Assembly: GCA_030744635.1 (NCBI GenBank)
Contig: JASLQE010000297.1
Coordinates: 1-8,774, forward strand
DNA: 8,774 nucleotides
Source: Dehalococcoidia bacterium
GTDB lineage: Bacteria; Chloroflexota; Dehalococcoidia; JACVQG01; JAHKAY01
Direction: 5' to 3'
The translations under genes and the position numbers were made by a program. Shown here one piece after another: positions 1-6,502 of the stretch. Under the pieces are notes generated by a model, which ran no database searches, was not told the origin of the DNA, and was given only the letters and a program-made list of their open reading frames with translations. How positions within the stretch are numbered: position 1 is the first letter of the stretch; every line of letters begins with the position of its first letter.

Positions 1-279
1 TGACCTGCCCCCCTGAAATAGGTCCGGATGAAATGAGAGTCCTCAGATTACAATATACTGGAAGGAGGACTAGCCATGAGGGGAAGCAGGTTTAGCGAGG
101 AGCAGATTATCAGGGTGCTGCAGGAAGCCCAGGCCGGAGTAAAACCTCGGGAAGTATGCCGGCGCCACGGAGTATCGCCAGGGACTCTGTACCGATGGAA
201 GGCCAAGTATGGTGGCATGCAGGTGAGCGACGTGCGGCGTATGCGGCGGCTGGAGGAGGAGAATAAGAAGCTGAAGCAG
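1..279 (+). mobile_element. IS3-family insertion sequence remnant, left end
   Basis: The window opens with TGACCTGCCCCCCTGAAATA, which looks like the terminal inverted repeat of an IS3-family element (5'-TG end, C-rich IS407/IS2-like type; subgroup tentative). A 5' non-coding stretch, a GGAGG ribosome site (64-68) and an orfA start at 76 follow as expected for the left end. Homology to OrfA stops around 279. No orfB with the DDE catalytic domain and no matching right terminal repeat are present in the window, so this is a truncated, immobile relic. What lies before base 1, including any target-site duplication, cannot be seen. Confidence 0.7.
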
Positions 280-420
280 CACCAGGAACAGGCCCACCAG
301 CAGTCCCCACCTCAGCCAGACCGGCATCAGCGCCGCCCCTCAGTCACCATGCCCTCACCCCCTGAGAGTGAGGCAAGTATAGCTGGGCTTCGCAGCGGGC
401 GTCAACCGCCTCAAGGATGA
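76..420 (+). pseudogene. Truncated IS3-family transposase OrfA
   Basis: The first ~68 residues read as a typical IS3 OrfA. They hold an N-terminal helix-turn-helix of the HTH_Tnp_1 type (SEEQIIRVLQEA, then CRRHGVSPGTLYRWKAKYGG, residues 7-47). A short charged coiled-coil start (RRLEEENKKLK, residues 57-67) follows, which in intact proteins continues into a leucine zipper and the VADQ-like region. From about residue 69 (base 280) the reading frame turns into low-complexity Gln/Pro/Ser-rich sequence that does not resemble the family. It ends at a stop at 418-420 after 114 residues. The HTH would bind the element's ends in an intact transposase. Here the zipper and the overlapping orfB needed for programmed frameshifting are gone, so no active transposase is expected. 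The start at 76 is supported by GGAGG seven bases upstream. Confidence 0.75.
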
Positions 421-480
421 GGCCCAGGGGCCACCAGGCCGTTACCGCCGCCATATTCCCCGATGCGGGGATTCGCCGGT
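280..480. other. Region between IS remnant and trp promoter, no clear gene
   Basis: This stretch has no convincing gene. One frame (383-481, just after a stop) reads LGFAAGVNRLKDEAQG and continues for about 33 codons without an ATG, which looks coding-like but is too short to assign. It may be the tail of a gene cut by the IS-related rearrangement. No terminator was recognised. Confidence 0.4.
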
Positions 481-509
481 TTGACAATCCCCTATAGGCG
501 GCCTATAAT
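481..509 (+). promoter_or_regulatory. Sigma-70 promoter of the trp operon
   Basis: TTGACA at 481-486 and TATAAT at 504-509 match the housekeeping -35 and -10 consensus perfectly, with the optimal 17-nt spacer. Transcription should start near 516-517, just before stem I of the T-box leader. No operator-like palindrome overlaps it, consistent with control being exerted mainly by the leader RNA. Confidence 0.9.
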
Positions 510-516
510 TTCACCC

Positions 517-785
517 AATTGAATATAGAAAGGCTGTGAACCGGAATAGTAGGCCTCAGAGCGGGGCTCCAGAGAGCCGGGGTTAGGTGAGAGCCCGGTG
601 CCAGCGCCGGGGCTGAATGGGCCGGGGAGCCGCAAACCGAACGGGTAACCCCCCAGTAGGCTTTGCCGGAAGGGCACCGTTACCATAGCCCAGGGCATCC
701 CCCGACCTGTCGGGGCGTGCCTCAGAGCGACAAATCAGGGTGGCACCGCGGGATCCCCCCGCCCCTCGTCGGGTGGGGGTTTTTT
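517..785 (+). promoter_or_regulatory. Tryptophan-specific T-box riboswitch leader
   Basis: This RNA leader senses uncharged tRNA-Trp and lets transcription proceed into trpE when tryptophan is scarce. Stem I spans about 532-631 (base GGCT 532-535 with AGCC 628-631). It has an AGTA motif on the 5' side of the specifier loop, AGAGAG at 571-576 and a GGTGAGAG distal loop at 586-593. The 3' side of the specifier loop reads GAATGG, placing the specifier codon UGG (Trp) at 618-620 followed by G. A stem with GGTAAC 644-649 / GTTACC 679-684 fits the stem II region, and stem III lies at 694-721. The T-box AGGGTGGCACCGCG is at 737-750. Its 7-nt bulge TGGCACC (741-747) sits between helix A1 (737-740/763-766) and helix A2 (748-752/758-762). 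TGGC would pair with a tRNA 3' end GCCA, and tRNA-Trp normally has a G discriminator. Confidence 0.95.
756..785 (+). terminator. T-box-controlled intrinsic terminator
   Basis: CCCCCGCCC (756-764) pairs over 9 bp, with one G-U, to GGGTGGGGG (771-779) around a 6-nt loop, followed by six T (780-785). The 5' arm overlaps antiterminator helices A1 and A2 (758-766), so the two folds exclude each other. This is the expected off state when tRNA-Trp is charged. The trpE ribosome site begins only six bases downstream. Confidence 0.95.
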
Positions 786-801
786 GTTTCTGGAGGCTGC
801 C

Positions 802-2307
802 ATGTATATACCGGACATAGAGACATTCCGCCGCCGCACCTGGGACGGCAGCTATGTGCCCGTCTACCGGGAGCGGCGGGCGGACCTGGATACACCGGTA
901 TCCGTCTATATGAAGGTGGCCCGCTCCGCCCCTTCCTTCCTCCTAGAGAGCGTGGAGCAGGGGGAAAAAGTGGGCCGCTACTCCTTTATCGGCACCCGGC
1001 CCTCGGCGGTGATAGAGGCCCGGGGGGAGGTGGGTGTAGTGCGCCGGGCCGACGGCACCCAGAAGCGGGTGGCGCTTAAGGCCCCCAGGGGCCCCGACCC
1101 CTTGCACCTGGTGCAGCAGGAGCTTGCCGCATACAGGGTGTCCCCCACCCCGGGGCTGCCCCGCTTCTTCGGGGGTGCGGTGGGCTTTTTAAGCTACGAT
1201 GCGGTGCGCTACTTCGAGCGCCTCCCGGCGCCGGAGCACGACGAGCTGCAGTTGCCCGACGCCACCTTTATGGTGGCGGAGACTGTGGTTATATTTGACC
1301 ATGTCACCCATACCATGAAAATCGTATCCCTGGCACCGGCGGGCAGTTATCAGCAGGCGGTAAACCGCATAGACCAGGTGCTGGCCGACCTCTCCGCCCC
1401 CCTCCCTCCAGAAGCCCCACCGGGCCACCCGGTTAGCGATGGCTACATGGATTTCCCCGTCTCTGCCCCGCCTCCTCTTACCTCCAACTTCACCAGGGAG
1501 AGGTTCCAGGAGGCGGTAGTCCGGGCCAAGGAGTATATATACGCCGGGGACATCTTCCAGGTGGTGCCCTCTCACCGGCTGCGTCGCACCACCACAGCCC
1601 CTCCACTGGCCATATACCGAGCGCTGAGGATGCTCAACCCCTCCCCCTACATGTTCTACTTGGACATGGTTGATTTCCAGTTCATAGGCTCTTCGCCGGA
1701 GATGCTGGTAAGGCTGGAAGAGGGCCAGGCGGAGTACCGTCCCCTGGCCGGCACCCGCCGCCGCGGCCAGGGGGATGTGGAGGACCGTGAGCTGGCACAG
1801 GAGCTGCTGGCCGACCCCAAGGAGAGGGCGGAGCACGTGATGCTGGTGGACCTGGGCCGTAATGACCTGGGCCGTGTCTGCCGGCACGGCACGGTGCGAG
1901 TGCCACGCTACATGGACATTCTGAAGTACTCCCATGTCATCCACATCGAGTCTACGGTAACAGGGGAGCTGCTGCCGGACTACGATGCCTACTCTCTGCT
2001 GCGCTCCTGCTTCCCCGCGGGCACCCTCAGCGGGGCACCTAAGATACGGGCCATGGAGATTATAGCCGAGCTGGAGGGCACACGCCGGGGCCCCTACGGG
2101 GGAGCGGTGGGATACTTCGGCTTCGGCGGCAACATGGATACATGCATTACCATACGCACAATTGTTAAGATTGGGGACATGGTATATCTACAGGCCGGAG
2201 GCGGGATAGTGGCTGATTCTGTCCCGGCGGAGGAGTGGCAGGAGACCCTCAACAAGACGGCGGCCCTCTCCCGTGCCATAGAGATGGCAGAGAGCGGCTC
2301 GCTTTAG
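802..2307 (+). CDS. trpE: Anthranilate synthase component I (TrpE)
   Basis: TrpE converts chorismate to anthranilate, the committed step of tryptophan synthesis, using ammonia delivered by a TrpG glutaminase partner. The 501-residue length is normal for a stand-alone component I. Residues 47-50 are LLES, the N-terminal motif that binds feedback tryptophan, so allosteric inhibition is probably intact. The C-terminal chorismate-binding domain is complete: GDIFQVVPSHR from residue 250, GSSPEM, PLAGTRRRG, ERAEHVMLVDLGRNDLGR, the GTLSGAPK motif ending at K414, and GGIVADS near residue 472. The ATG at 802 is chosen because GGAGG (792-796) sits five bases upstream. An in-frame TTG at 784 lies within the terminator T-tract and has no ribosome site. 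The gene is first in the operon, directly under T-box control. No amidotransferase domain is fused to it. Confidence 0.97.
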   Translation: MYIPDIETFRRRTWDGSYVPVYRERRADLDTPVSVYMKVARSAPSFLLESVEQGEKVGRYSFIGTRPSAVIEARGEVGVVRRADGTQKRVALKAPRGPDPLHLVQQELAAYRVSPTPGLPRFFGGAVGFLSYDAVRYFERLPAPEHDELQLPDATFMVAETVVIFDHVTHTMKIVSLAPAGSYQQAVNRIDQVLADLSAPLPPEAPPGHPVSDGYMDFPVSAPPPLTSNFTRERFQEAVVRAKEYIYAGDIFQVVPSHRLRRTTTAPPLAIYRALRMLNPSPYMFYLDMVDFQFIGSSPEMLVRLEEGQAEYRPLAGTRRRGQGDVEDRELAQELLADPKERAEHVMLVDLGRNDLGRVCRHGTVRVPRYMDILKYSHVIHIESTVTGELLPDYDAYSLLRSCFPAGTLSGAPKIRAMEIIAELEGTRRGPYGGAVGYFGFGGNMDTCITIRTIVKIGDMVYLQAGGGIVADSVPAEEWQETLNKTAALSRAIEMAESGSL

Positions 2308-2315
2308 GAGGCGGC

Positions 2316-3341
2316 GTGATTAGAGAGGCTATTGCCAGGGTAGTGGACCGGCAAGACCTCACACAGGATGAGGCCCAGGGGGTGATGGAGGAGATTATGC
2401 GCGGCGAGGCCACCCCCAGCCAGATAGCATCCTTCATCACCGCCCTGCGCATGAAGGGGGAGACGCCGGAGGAGATTGCCGGCTGCGCCCGCTCTATGCG
2501 GGCAAACTCCATCAAGGTGGAGACGCCTTATTCCGACCTGGTGGACACCTGTGGCACGGGCGGCGATGGTACCCACACCTTTAACATCTCCACCATCGTA
2601 GCCATCGTGGGTGCCGCCTGGGGGCTGCGGGTGGCCAAGCACGGCAACCGCTCCGTCTCCAGCCGGTGTGGCAGCGCTGACCTGCTGGAGGGGCTGGGGG
2701 TGCAGATAGACCTGGGGCCGGAGGAGGTGGCCTGCTGCATCCAAGATGCTGGGGTGGGCTTCATGTTCGCCCCCCGCATGCACCCCGCCATGAAGCACGC
2801 CGCCCCCTCCCGACGCGAGACCGGCATCCGTACCATATTCAACATCCTGGGCCCTCTCACCAACCCCGCCGGGGCGTCGGTGCAGCTCCTGGGGGTATAT
2901 AACCGGCCCCTTACGGAGACACTGGCCCAGGTGCTCAGACTGCTGGGCTCCAGCCGGGCACTGGTGGTGCACGGAGCCGACGGCCTGGATGAGCTTTCTC
3001 CCACCGGCGTAAACCATGTGGCAGAGCTAATGGCAGGGGAGGTTCGCAGCTACACGGTTGACCCACAGTCCTTGGGCCTGCCCATGTCCCAGCTATCTGA
3101 CCTGGTGGGGGGCACGAAGGAGGAGAATGTGGCCATAGCGGAACGGGTGCTGGGGGGTGAAAAGGGGCCCTGCCGGGATGCCGTGCTCCTCAACGCCGCC
3201 ATGCTCTTCATGGCCGCCGGGAGGGTGGCCGACCTGGATGCGGGACTCAAGATGGCCACAGAGGCCATAGACATCGGCCAGGCCCGGAGAACGCTGGACA
3301 GGCTGGTGGAGGTAAGCCGCTCTTGTTCCTCGAAGAAATAG
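2316..3341 (+). CDS. trpD: Anthranilate phosphoribosyltransferase (TrpD)
   Basis: TrpD transfers the phosphoribosyl group of PRPP to anthranilate, giving N-phosphoribosyl-anthranilate. The 341-residue protein has the usual small N-terminal helical domain followed by the nucleoside-phosphorylase-like alpha/beta domain. Visible motifs are DTCGTGGD (residues 77-84, PRPP/Mg binding), KHGNRSVSS (108-116), the segment PAMKHAAPSRRETGIRT, NILGPLTNPA, and VHGADGLDELSPTG with the Mg-binding Asp-Glu pair. The GTG at 2316 is chosen because GGAGG (2307-2311), overlapping the trpE stop, lies four bases upstream and the protein then begins VIREAIARVV, typical of the family. The eight-base gap to trpE and the overlap with trpC suggest translational coupling. 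It is not fused to a TrpG domain, unlike enterobacterial TrpGD. Confidence 0.97.
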   Translation: MIREAIARVVDRQDLTQDEAQGVMEEIMRGEATPSQIASFITALRMKGETPEEIAGCARSMRANSIKVETPYSDLVDTCGTGGDGTHTFNISTIVAIVGAAWGLRVAKHGNRSVSSRCGSADLLEGLGVQIDLGPEEVACCIQDAGVGFMFAPRMHPAMKHAAPSRRETGIRTIFNILGPLTNPAGASVQLLGVYNRPLTETLAQVLRLLGSSRALVVHGADGLDELSPTGVNHVAELMAGEVRSYTVDPQSLGLPMSQLSDLVGGTKEENVAIAERVLGGEKGPCRDAVLLNAAMLFMAAGRVADLDAGLKMATEAIDIGQARRTLDRLVEVSRSCSSKK

Positions 3342-4120
3342 TCGAGGCCACCCGCCGCCGCGTCAACGGCCGCCGCTGTCAGCGGCCGGTGGCCCAACTT
3401 GCCATGCTCAGTGAGACCGCCCCGCCCCCGCGGGACTTTATCGGCACTCTACGGGGCGCTCTGCGGCAGCCCTCCTTCGCCATCATCGCCGAAATCAAGC
3501 GGGCTTCGCCCAGCAAGGGGTGGCTCAGCCAGGAGCTTGACCCCCGGGATGTGGCCCGCAGCTATGAGCGGGGCGGGGCCTCGGCCCTCTCCGTGCTCAC
3601 CGAGCCCAAATACTTCCACGGCAGCCCGGATGACTTGGTGCTGACCCGCGGTGCGGTGGGGCTGCCCGTGCTGTGTAAGGACTTCATCTTGGGCGAGCGC
3701 CAGGTATTCGAGGCGCGCCTGTGGGGGGCCGATGCCGTGCTCCTCATCGCCGCCATCCTGGCGCCGGGGGAGCTGGCACATCTGATTGAGGTGGCCGGCT
3801 CCGTGGGCATGGCGGCCCTGGTGGAGACCCACCAGGAGGATGAGTTGGAGTCCGCCCTCCAGGCCGGCGCCCGCCTGGTGGGCATCAACAACCGCAACCT
3901 GAAGGACTTCACAGTGGACCTGGAGACCACTTTCCGGCTGCGGCCCCTAGTGCCACCCGGTGTGACCGTGGTCAGCGAGAGCGGCATCCGCTCCTCAGCC
4001 GACCTAGCCCGCCTGCGGGATGCCGGGGTGCACGCCGCCCTGGTGGGGGAGACCCTGGTCACCAGCCCGGACCCCGAGGCTAAGTTGAAGGAGTTCCTTC
4101 GAGAGGCCGCGCTTGATTAG
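3323..4120 (+). CDS. trpC: Indole-3-glycerol phosphate synthase (TrpC)
   Basis: TrpC closes the indole ring by decarboxylating and cyclising carboxyphenylamino-deoxyribulose phosphate to indole-3-glycerol phosphate. The 265-residue TIM barrel is complete. It shows AEIKRASPSKG (residues 56-66, with catalytic Glu57 and Lys59), LCKDF with Lys119, ALVETHQEDEL, GINNRNL (Asn189-190) and VSESGI (Glu219-Ser220). The start is a TTG at 3323, overlapping trpD by 19 bases. It gives the family-like N-terminus FLEEIVEATRRRV and is preceded by GGAGGT at 3308-3313, ten bases away. No ATG or GTG upstream in this frame fits better. The overlap points to coupled translation with trpD. It is monofunctional: TrpF is a separate gene downstream, not fused. 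Confidence 0.95.
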   Translation: MFLEEIVEATRRRVNGRRCQRPVAQLAMLSETAPPPRDFIGTLRGALRQPSFAIIAEIKRASPSKGWLSQELDPRDVARSYERGGASALSVLTEPKYFHGSPDDLVLTRGAVGLPVLCKDFILGERQVFEARLWGADAVLLIAAILAPGELAHLIEVAGSVGMAALVETHQEDELESALQAGARLVGINNRNLKDFTVDLETTFRLRPLVPPGVTVVSESGIRSSADLARLRDAGVHAALVGETLVTSPDPEAKLKEFLREAALD

Positions 4121-4287
4121 AGTGGCCCTGTTGAAATCTTCGGGGTGCAGGGTGTGTTGCCCCCTGGCGGGGGTTTGGGGGTGTCCCCCGAAAAGTCTTT
4201 CAACCCCCTCTCCCTTGAGGGAGAGGGGGCCAGGTCCGATGATGCTTTGCTCATCGGACTCCGAAAGGCAAAGCACTTTTCGGAGGG
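4121..4287. other. trpC-trpF intergenic region, hairpin-rich
   Basis: This 167-nt spacer in an otherwise packed half-operon is filled with structure. It holds CCCCC/GGGGG (4160-4164/4169-4173), GGGGG/CCCCC (4177-4181/4185-4189), and then repeat copy A (4204-4288). A short open frame crosses it but translates repeat palindromes and is not credible as a gene. No promoter or U-tract terminator is seen. Confidence 0.7.
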
Positions 4288-4288
4288 A
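4204..4288 (+). repeat. Modular hairpin repeat, copy A (before trpF)
   Basis: Three consecutive hairpins are visible. H1 has perfect 12-bp arms CCCCCTCTCCCT (4204-4215) and AGGGAGAGGGGG (4218-4229). H2 has 9-bp arms GTCCGATGA (4234-4242) and TCATCGGAC (4251-4259) around loop TGCTTTGC. H3 has 8-bp arms CTCCGAAA (4259-4266) and TTTCGGAG (4278-4285) around an 11-nt loop containing GCAAAGCA. The H2 and H3 loops are perfect 8-nt reverse complements. The segment 4229-4295 matches 6528-6594 (copy B) at 66 of 67 positions; similarity extends weakly back to the GGGGTGTCCCCC module at 4178-4189. Confidence 0.9.
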
Positions 4289-4296
4289 TGAGGGTG
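4282..4296 (+). promoter_or_regulatory. trpF translation start region embedded in repeat
   Basis: GGAGG at 4282-4286 is the only good ribosome site for trpF. It overlaps the 3' arm of hairpin H3 (4278-4285), so folding of the repeat could hide it. The ATG at 4288 is only one base beyond the motif, which is too close for an ideal site. The in-frame GTG at 4294 is seven bases beyond it and may be the true start. Confidence 0.6.
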
Positions 4297-4926
4297 TCGA
4301 CAGAGGTTAGGGTTAAAATATGCGGCATCACCAGCCTGGAGGACGCCCTGATGGCGGCGGAGGCCGGGGCAAACGCCCTGGGCTTTGTCTTCGCCCCCAG
4401 CCCCCGAAGGGTCACGCCGGAGCAGGTGCGGGAGATGGTCCACCACCTCCCCCCCTTTATCATCAAGGTGGGTGTATTCGTGGACTCCCCACTCCGGGAG
4501 GTGCGGAAGACCTTGTCCTTCTGCAGCCTGCACCTGGCCCAGCTACACGGGCAGGAGCCCCCCGATTTCTGCCAGGCCCTGTTCCCTCATGCTATCAAGA
4601 GCTTCCGGGTGAGGAACGCAGCTTTCCTGGAGCGGCTTCCGGATTACAAGGCGGCGGCCTTCCTGCTGGAGGGCCACAGCGACACGGGTTTTGGTGGCAC
4701 CGGCACCGGTTTTGACTGGGGCCTGGCCCTCAGAGCAAAAGCGCATGGAAGAATCATACTCTCCGGGGGCCTCAGCCCGGCGAATGTGGCGGATGCGGTG
4801 GGGAAGGTGGGGCCATACGCGGTGGACACCTCCAGCGGGGTGGAGTCCGCCCCCGGCAGGAAAGACCCCGCCAAAGTGCGGGCCTTCATCCGCGCGGCCC
4901 GGGAAGCCCTTGTGGCGAAGCTATAG
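4288..4926 (+). CDS. trpF: Phosphoribosylanthranilate isomerase (TrpF)
   Basis: TrpF performs the Amadori rearrangement of phosphoribosylanthranilate to the deoxyribulose phosphate used by TrpC. The 212-residue TIM barrel is full length. It shows VKICGIT (residues 9-15, catalytic Cys12), ALGFVFAPSPRRVTPEQV, QLHGQE, GGTGTGFDW, ILSGGLSPANV and AVDTSSGVES near the C-terminus, which binds phosphate. The acid position usually occupied by Asp in LLD appears as Glu128 (LLEG), and the common Lys of GGTGKTFDW is Gly/Thr here. The start is either the ATG at 4288 or the GTG at 4294. The GTG has better spacing from GGAGG (4282-4286), and the ATG itself belongs to the repeat sequence. The gene is separated from trpC by 167 nt of repeat, so its translation is probably independent of trpC. 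Confidence 0.94.
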   Translation: MRVSTEVRVKICGITSLEDALMAAEAGANALGFVFAPSPRRVTPEQVREMVHHLPPFIIKVGVFVDSPLREVRKTLSFCSLHLAQLHGQEPPDFCQALFPHAIKSFRVRNAAFLERLPDYKAAAFLLEGHSDTGFGGTGTGFDWGLALRAKAHGRIILSGGLSPANVADAVGKVGPYAVDTSSGVESAPGRKDPAKVRAFIRAAREALVAKL

Positions 4927-5126
4927 GCCGGTGACGATGCCTGCTTACAATAGTTCCGAACCTGGCGTGGGAGGAAGCCCTGGATGAGAGCAATAGGCTG
5001 ATGACGGCTACCGTTTCCCCACCTTGCGACCCGGAGGCCTGGGTGGCTCCGCCCCCCAGGCATAATATTCGGGTGGGTGGATGGGAAAGAAAGTGGTCGC
5101 TATGCGACCTGGCAGCGAGGCAATAG
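4927..5126. other. trpF-trpB intergenic region with GC-rich hairpin
   Basis: These 200 nt carry no convincing gene and no copy of the operon's modular repeat. One clear inverted repeat is GCCTGGG (5037-5043) with CCCAGGC (5055-5061). It lacks a T-run, so it is not an obvious terminator. No promoter with both boxes was found, so trpB is probably read from the upstream transcript. Confidence 0.5.
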
Positions 5127-6308
5127 TTGGATACACGAAACAGGCGGGGCTACTTCGGCGAGTTCGGGGGGCGGTTCGTCCCCGAGACCCTGGTGCCCGC
5201 CCTGGAGGAGCTGGAGCGGGCCTACGAGCATATAAAAGGTGACCCGGCCTTCTGGGAGGAGTTTAACGCCCTGGGCCGTGACTACATAGGCCGCCCCACC
5301 CCCCTCTACCATGCCCGAAGGCTATCGGAGTACATCGGGGGCGCACAGGTCTTGCTCAAGCGGGAGGACCTCTGCCACACCGGCGCACACAAGATTAACA
5401 ACGCCCTGGGCCAGGGGCTGCTGGCCCGTCGCATGGGCAAGCAACGCGTGGTGGCGGAGACCGGGGCGGGGCAGCACGGAGTGGCCACCGCCGCCGCCTG
5501 CGCGCTATTGGACTTAGAGTGTGTGGTGTTCATGGGCTCAGTGGACATGGAGCGGCAGTCCCCCAATGTGCGGCGCATGAGGCTCCTGGGTGCCGAGGTG
5601 CGCCCAGTGGAGGCTGGCAGCGCCACCCTCAAGGAGGCCATAAGTGAGGCCCTGCGGGACTGGGTGACCCATGTGGCCGATACCTACTACCTGCTGGGGT
5701 CGGTGGTGGGCCCCCACCCCTACCCCACCCTGGTGCGGGACTTCCAGGCCGTCATAGGCCGCGAGGCCCGGGAGCAGGTGATGAGCGCCTACGGCCGCCT
5801 GCCGGACCGCATCGTGGCCTGCGTGGGAGGCGGCAGCAACGCCATGGGCATTTTCTATCCCTTCCTGGACGCCCCGGTGCCGCTCATCGGTGTGGAGGCG
5901 GCGGGGAAGGGCCTGGACGCCGATACGCACTCGGCCACCCTGGTAAAGGGGAGGCCGGGGGTGCTCCACGGCACCCGCTCCTACCTGCTCCAGGATGCCC
6001 ACGGGCAGATAGAGCCTACCCACAGCATCGCCCCGGGGCTGGACTACCCCGGCGTGGGGCCGGAGCACAGCTTCCTCAGGAACACGGGGCGTGTACAGTA
6101 CGTGGCGGTGGACGATGCCGGTGCCCTGGAGAGCTTCCGACTCCTCTCCCGGCTGGAGGGCATCCTGCCCGCCCTGGAGCCTTCCCATGCCACATTCCAC
6201 GCCATGTCTCTGGCCCGGGAGATGCCCAAAGAGGGGCTGGTGCTGGTGAACCTCTCGGGGCGGGGGGACAAGGACATCGGCATCGTGGCCGAGGCACTGG
6301 GGCTGTGA
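5127..6308 (+). CDS. trpB: Tryptophan synthase beta subunit (TrpB)
   Basis: TrpB is the PLP enzyme that joins indole, channelled from TrpA, to L-serine to make tryptophan. The 393-residue protein is of the standard TrpB1 type. It shows YFGEFGGRFVPETL (residues 9-22), HTGAHKINN with PLP-lysine Lys89, AETGAGQHG with catalytic Glu111, the cofactor phosphate loop GGGSNA (234-239), LDYPGVGPEHS, and LSGRGDKD with Ser377 near the PLP nitrogen. The start must be the TTG at 5127. A stop (TAG 5124-5126) is immediately upstream in frame, and no ATG or GTG occurs before the conserved N-terminus. The ribosome site is weak (GAGG 5117-5120). With a 200-nt gap before it and 300 nt after it, the gene lacks the usual tight coupling to trpA. 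Confidence 0.97.
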   Translation: MDTRNRRGYFGEFGGRFVPETLVPALEELERAYEHIKGDPAFWEEFNALGRDYIGRPTPLYHARRLSEYIGGAQVLLKREDLCHTGAHKINNALGQGLLARRMGKQRVVAETGAGQHGVATAAACALLDLECVVFMGSVDMERQSPNVRRMRLLGAEVRPVEAGSATLKEAISEALRDWVTHVADTYYLLGSVVGPHPYPTLVRDFQAVIGREAREQVMSAYGRLPDRIVACVGGGSNAMGIFYPFLDAPVPLIGVEAAGKGLDADTHSATLVKGRPGVLHGTRSYLLQDAHGQIEPTHSIAPGLDYPGVGPEHSFLRNTGRVQYVAVDDAGALESFRLLSRLEGILPALEPSHATFHAMSLAREMPKEGLVLVNLSGRGDKDIGIVAEALGL

Positions 6309-6360
6309 AAGCCTCTGGTCTCCAGCAAGACCGCCTCTCGCCGACCATACCAGGGGGAGT

Positions 6361-6478
6361 CCAGAGGGGGTCTCCCCTCTGGTGGGGGACTGGTCCGATG
6401 ATGCTGCTCTCATCGGACCCTCCGAAGGAGTCCGGTCCGAACGGAGTATCGGACTCCGCAAGGCGGACAATCGGAGGG
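6361..6478 (+). repeat. Modular hairpin repeat, copy C (diverged, after trpB)
   Basis: H1 is CCAGAGGGG (6361-6369) with CCCCTCTGG (6374-6382). H2 is GGTCCGATGA (6392-6401) with TCATCGGACC (6410-6419) around loop TGCTGCTC. H3 has an outer stem CCCTCCGA (6418-6425) with TCGGAGGG (6471-6478) that encloses an inner stem GGAGTCCG (6427-6434) with CGGACTCC (6450-6457). The H2 stem matches copies A and B, but the loop differs and H3 is expanded, so this copy has lost or replaced the loop-loop complementarity. Confidence 0.8.
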
Positions 6479-6502
6479 GTGTCCCCCAGAATTCCAAAAA
6501 CC

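Noticed and set aside
663..1079. A + strand open frame overlapping the T-box and trpE start
   Set aside because: It is out of frame with trpE, runs through the terminator hairpin, and gives a Gly/Pro/Arg-rich translation typical of a shadow frame.
4113..4310. A 65-codon open frame bridging trpC and trpF
   Set aside because: It translates the hairpin repeat itself and overlaps both neighbours in another frame; it has no independent support.
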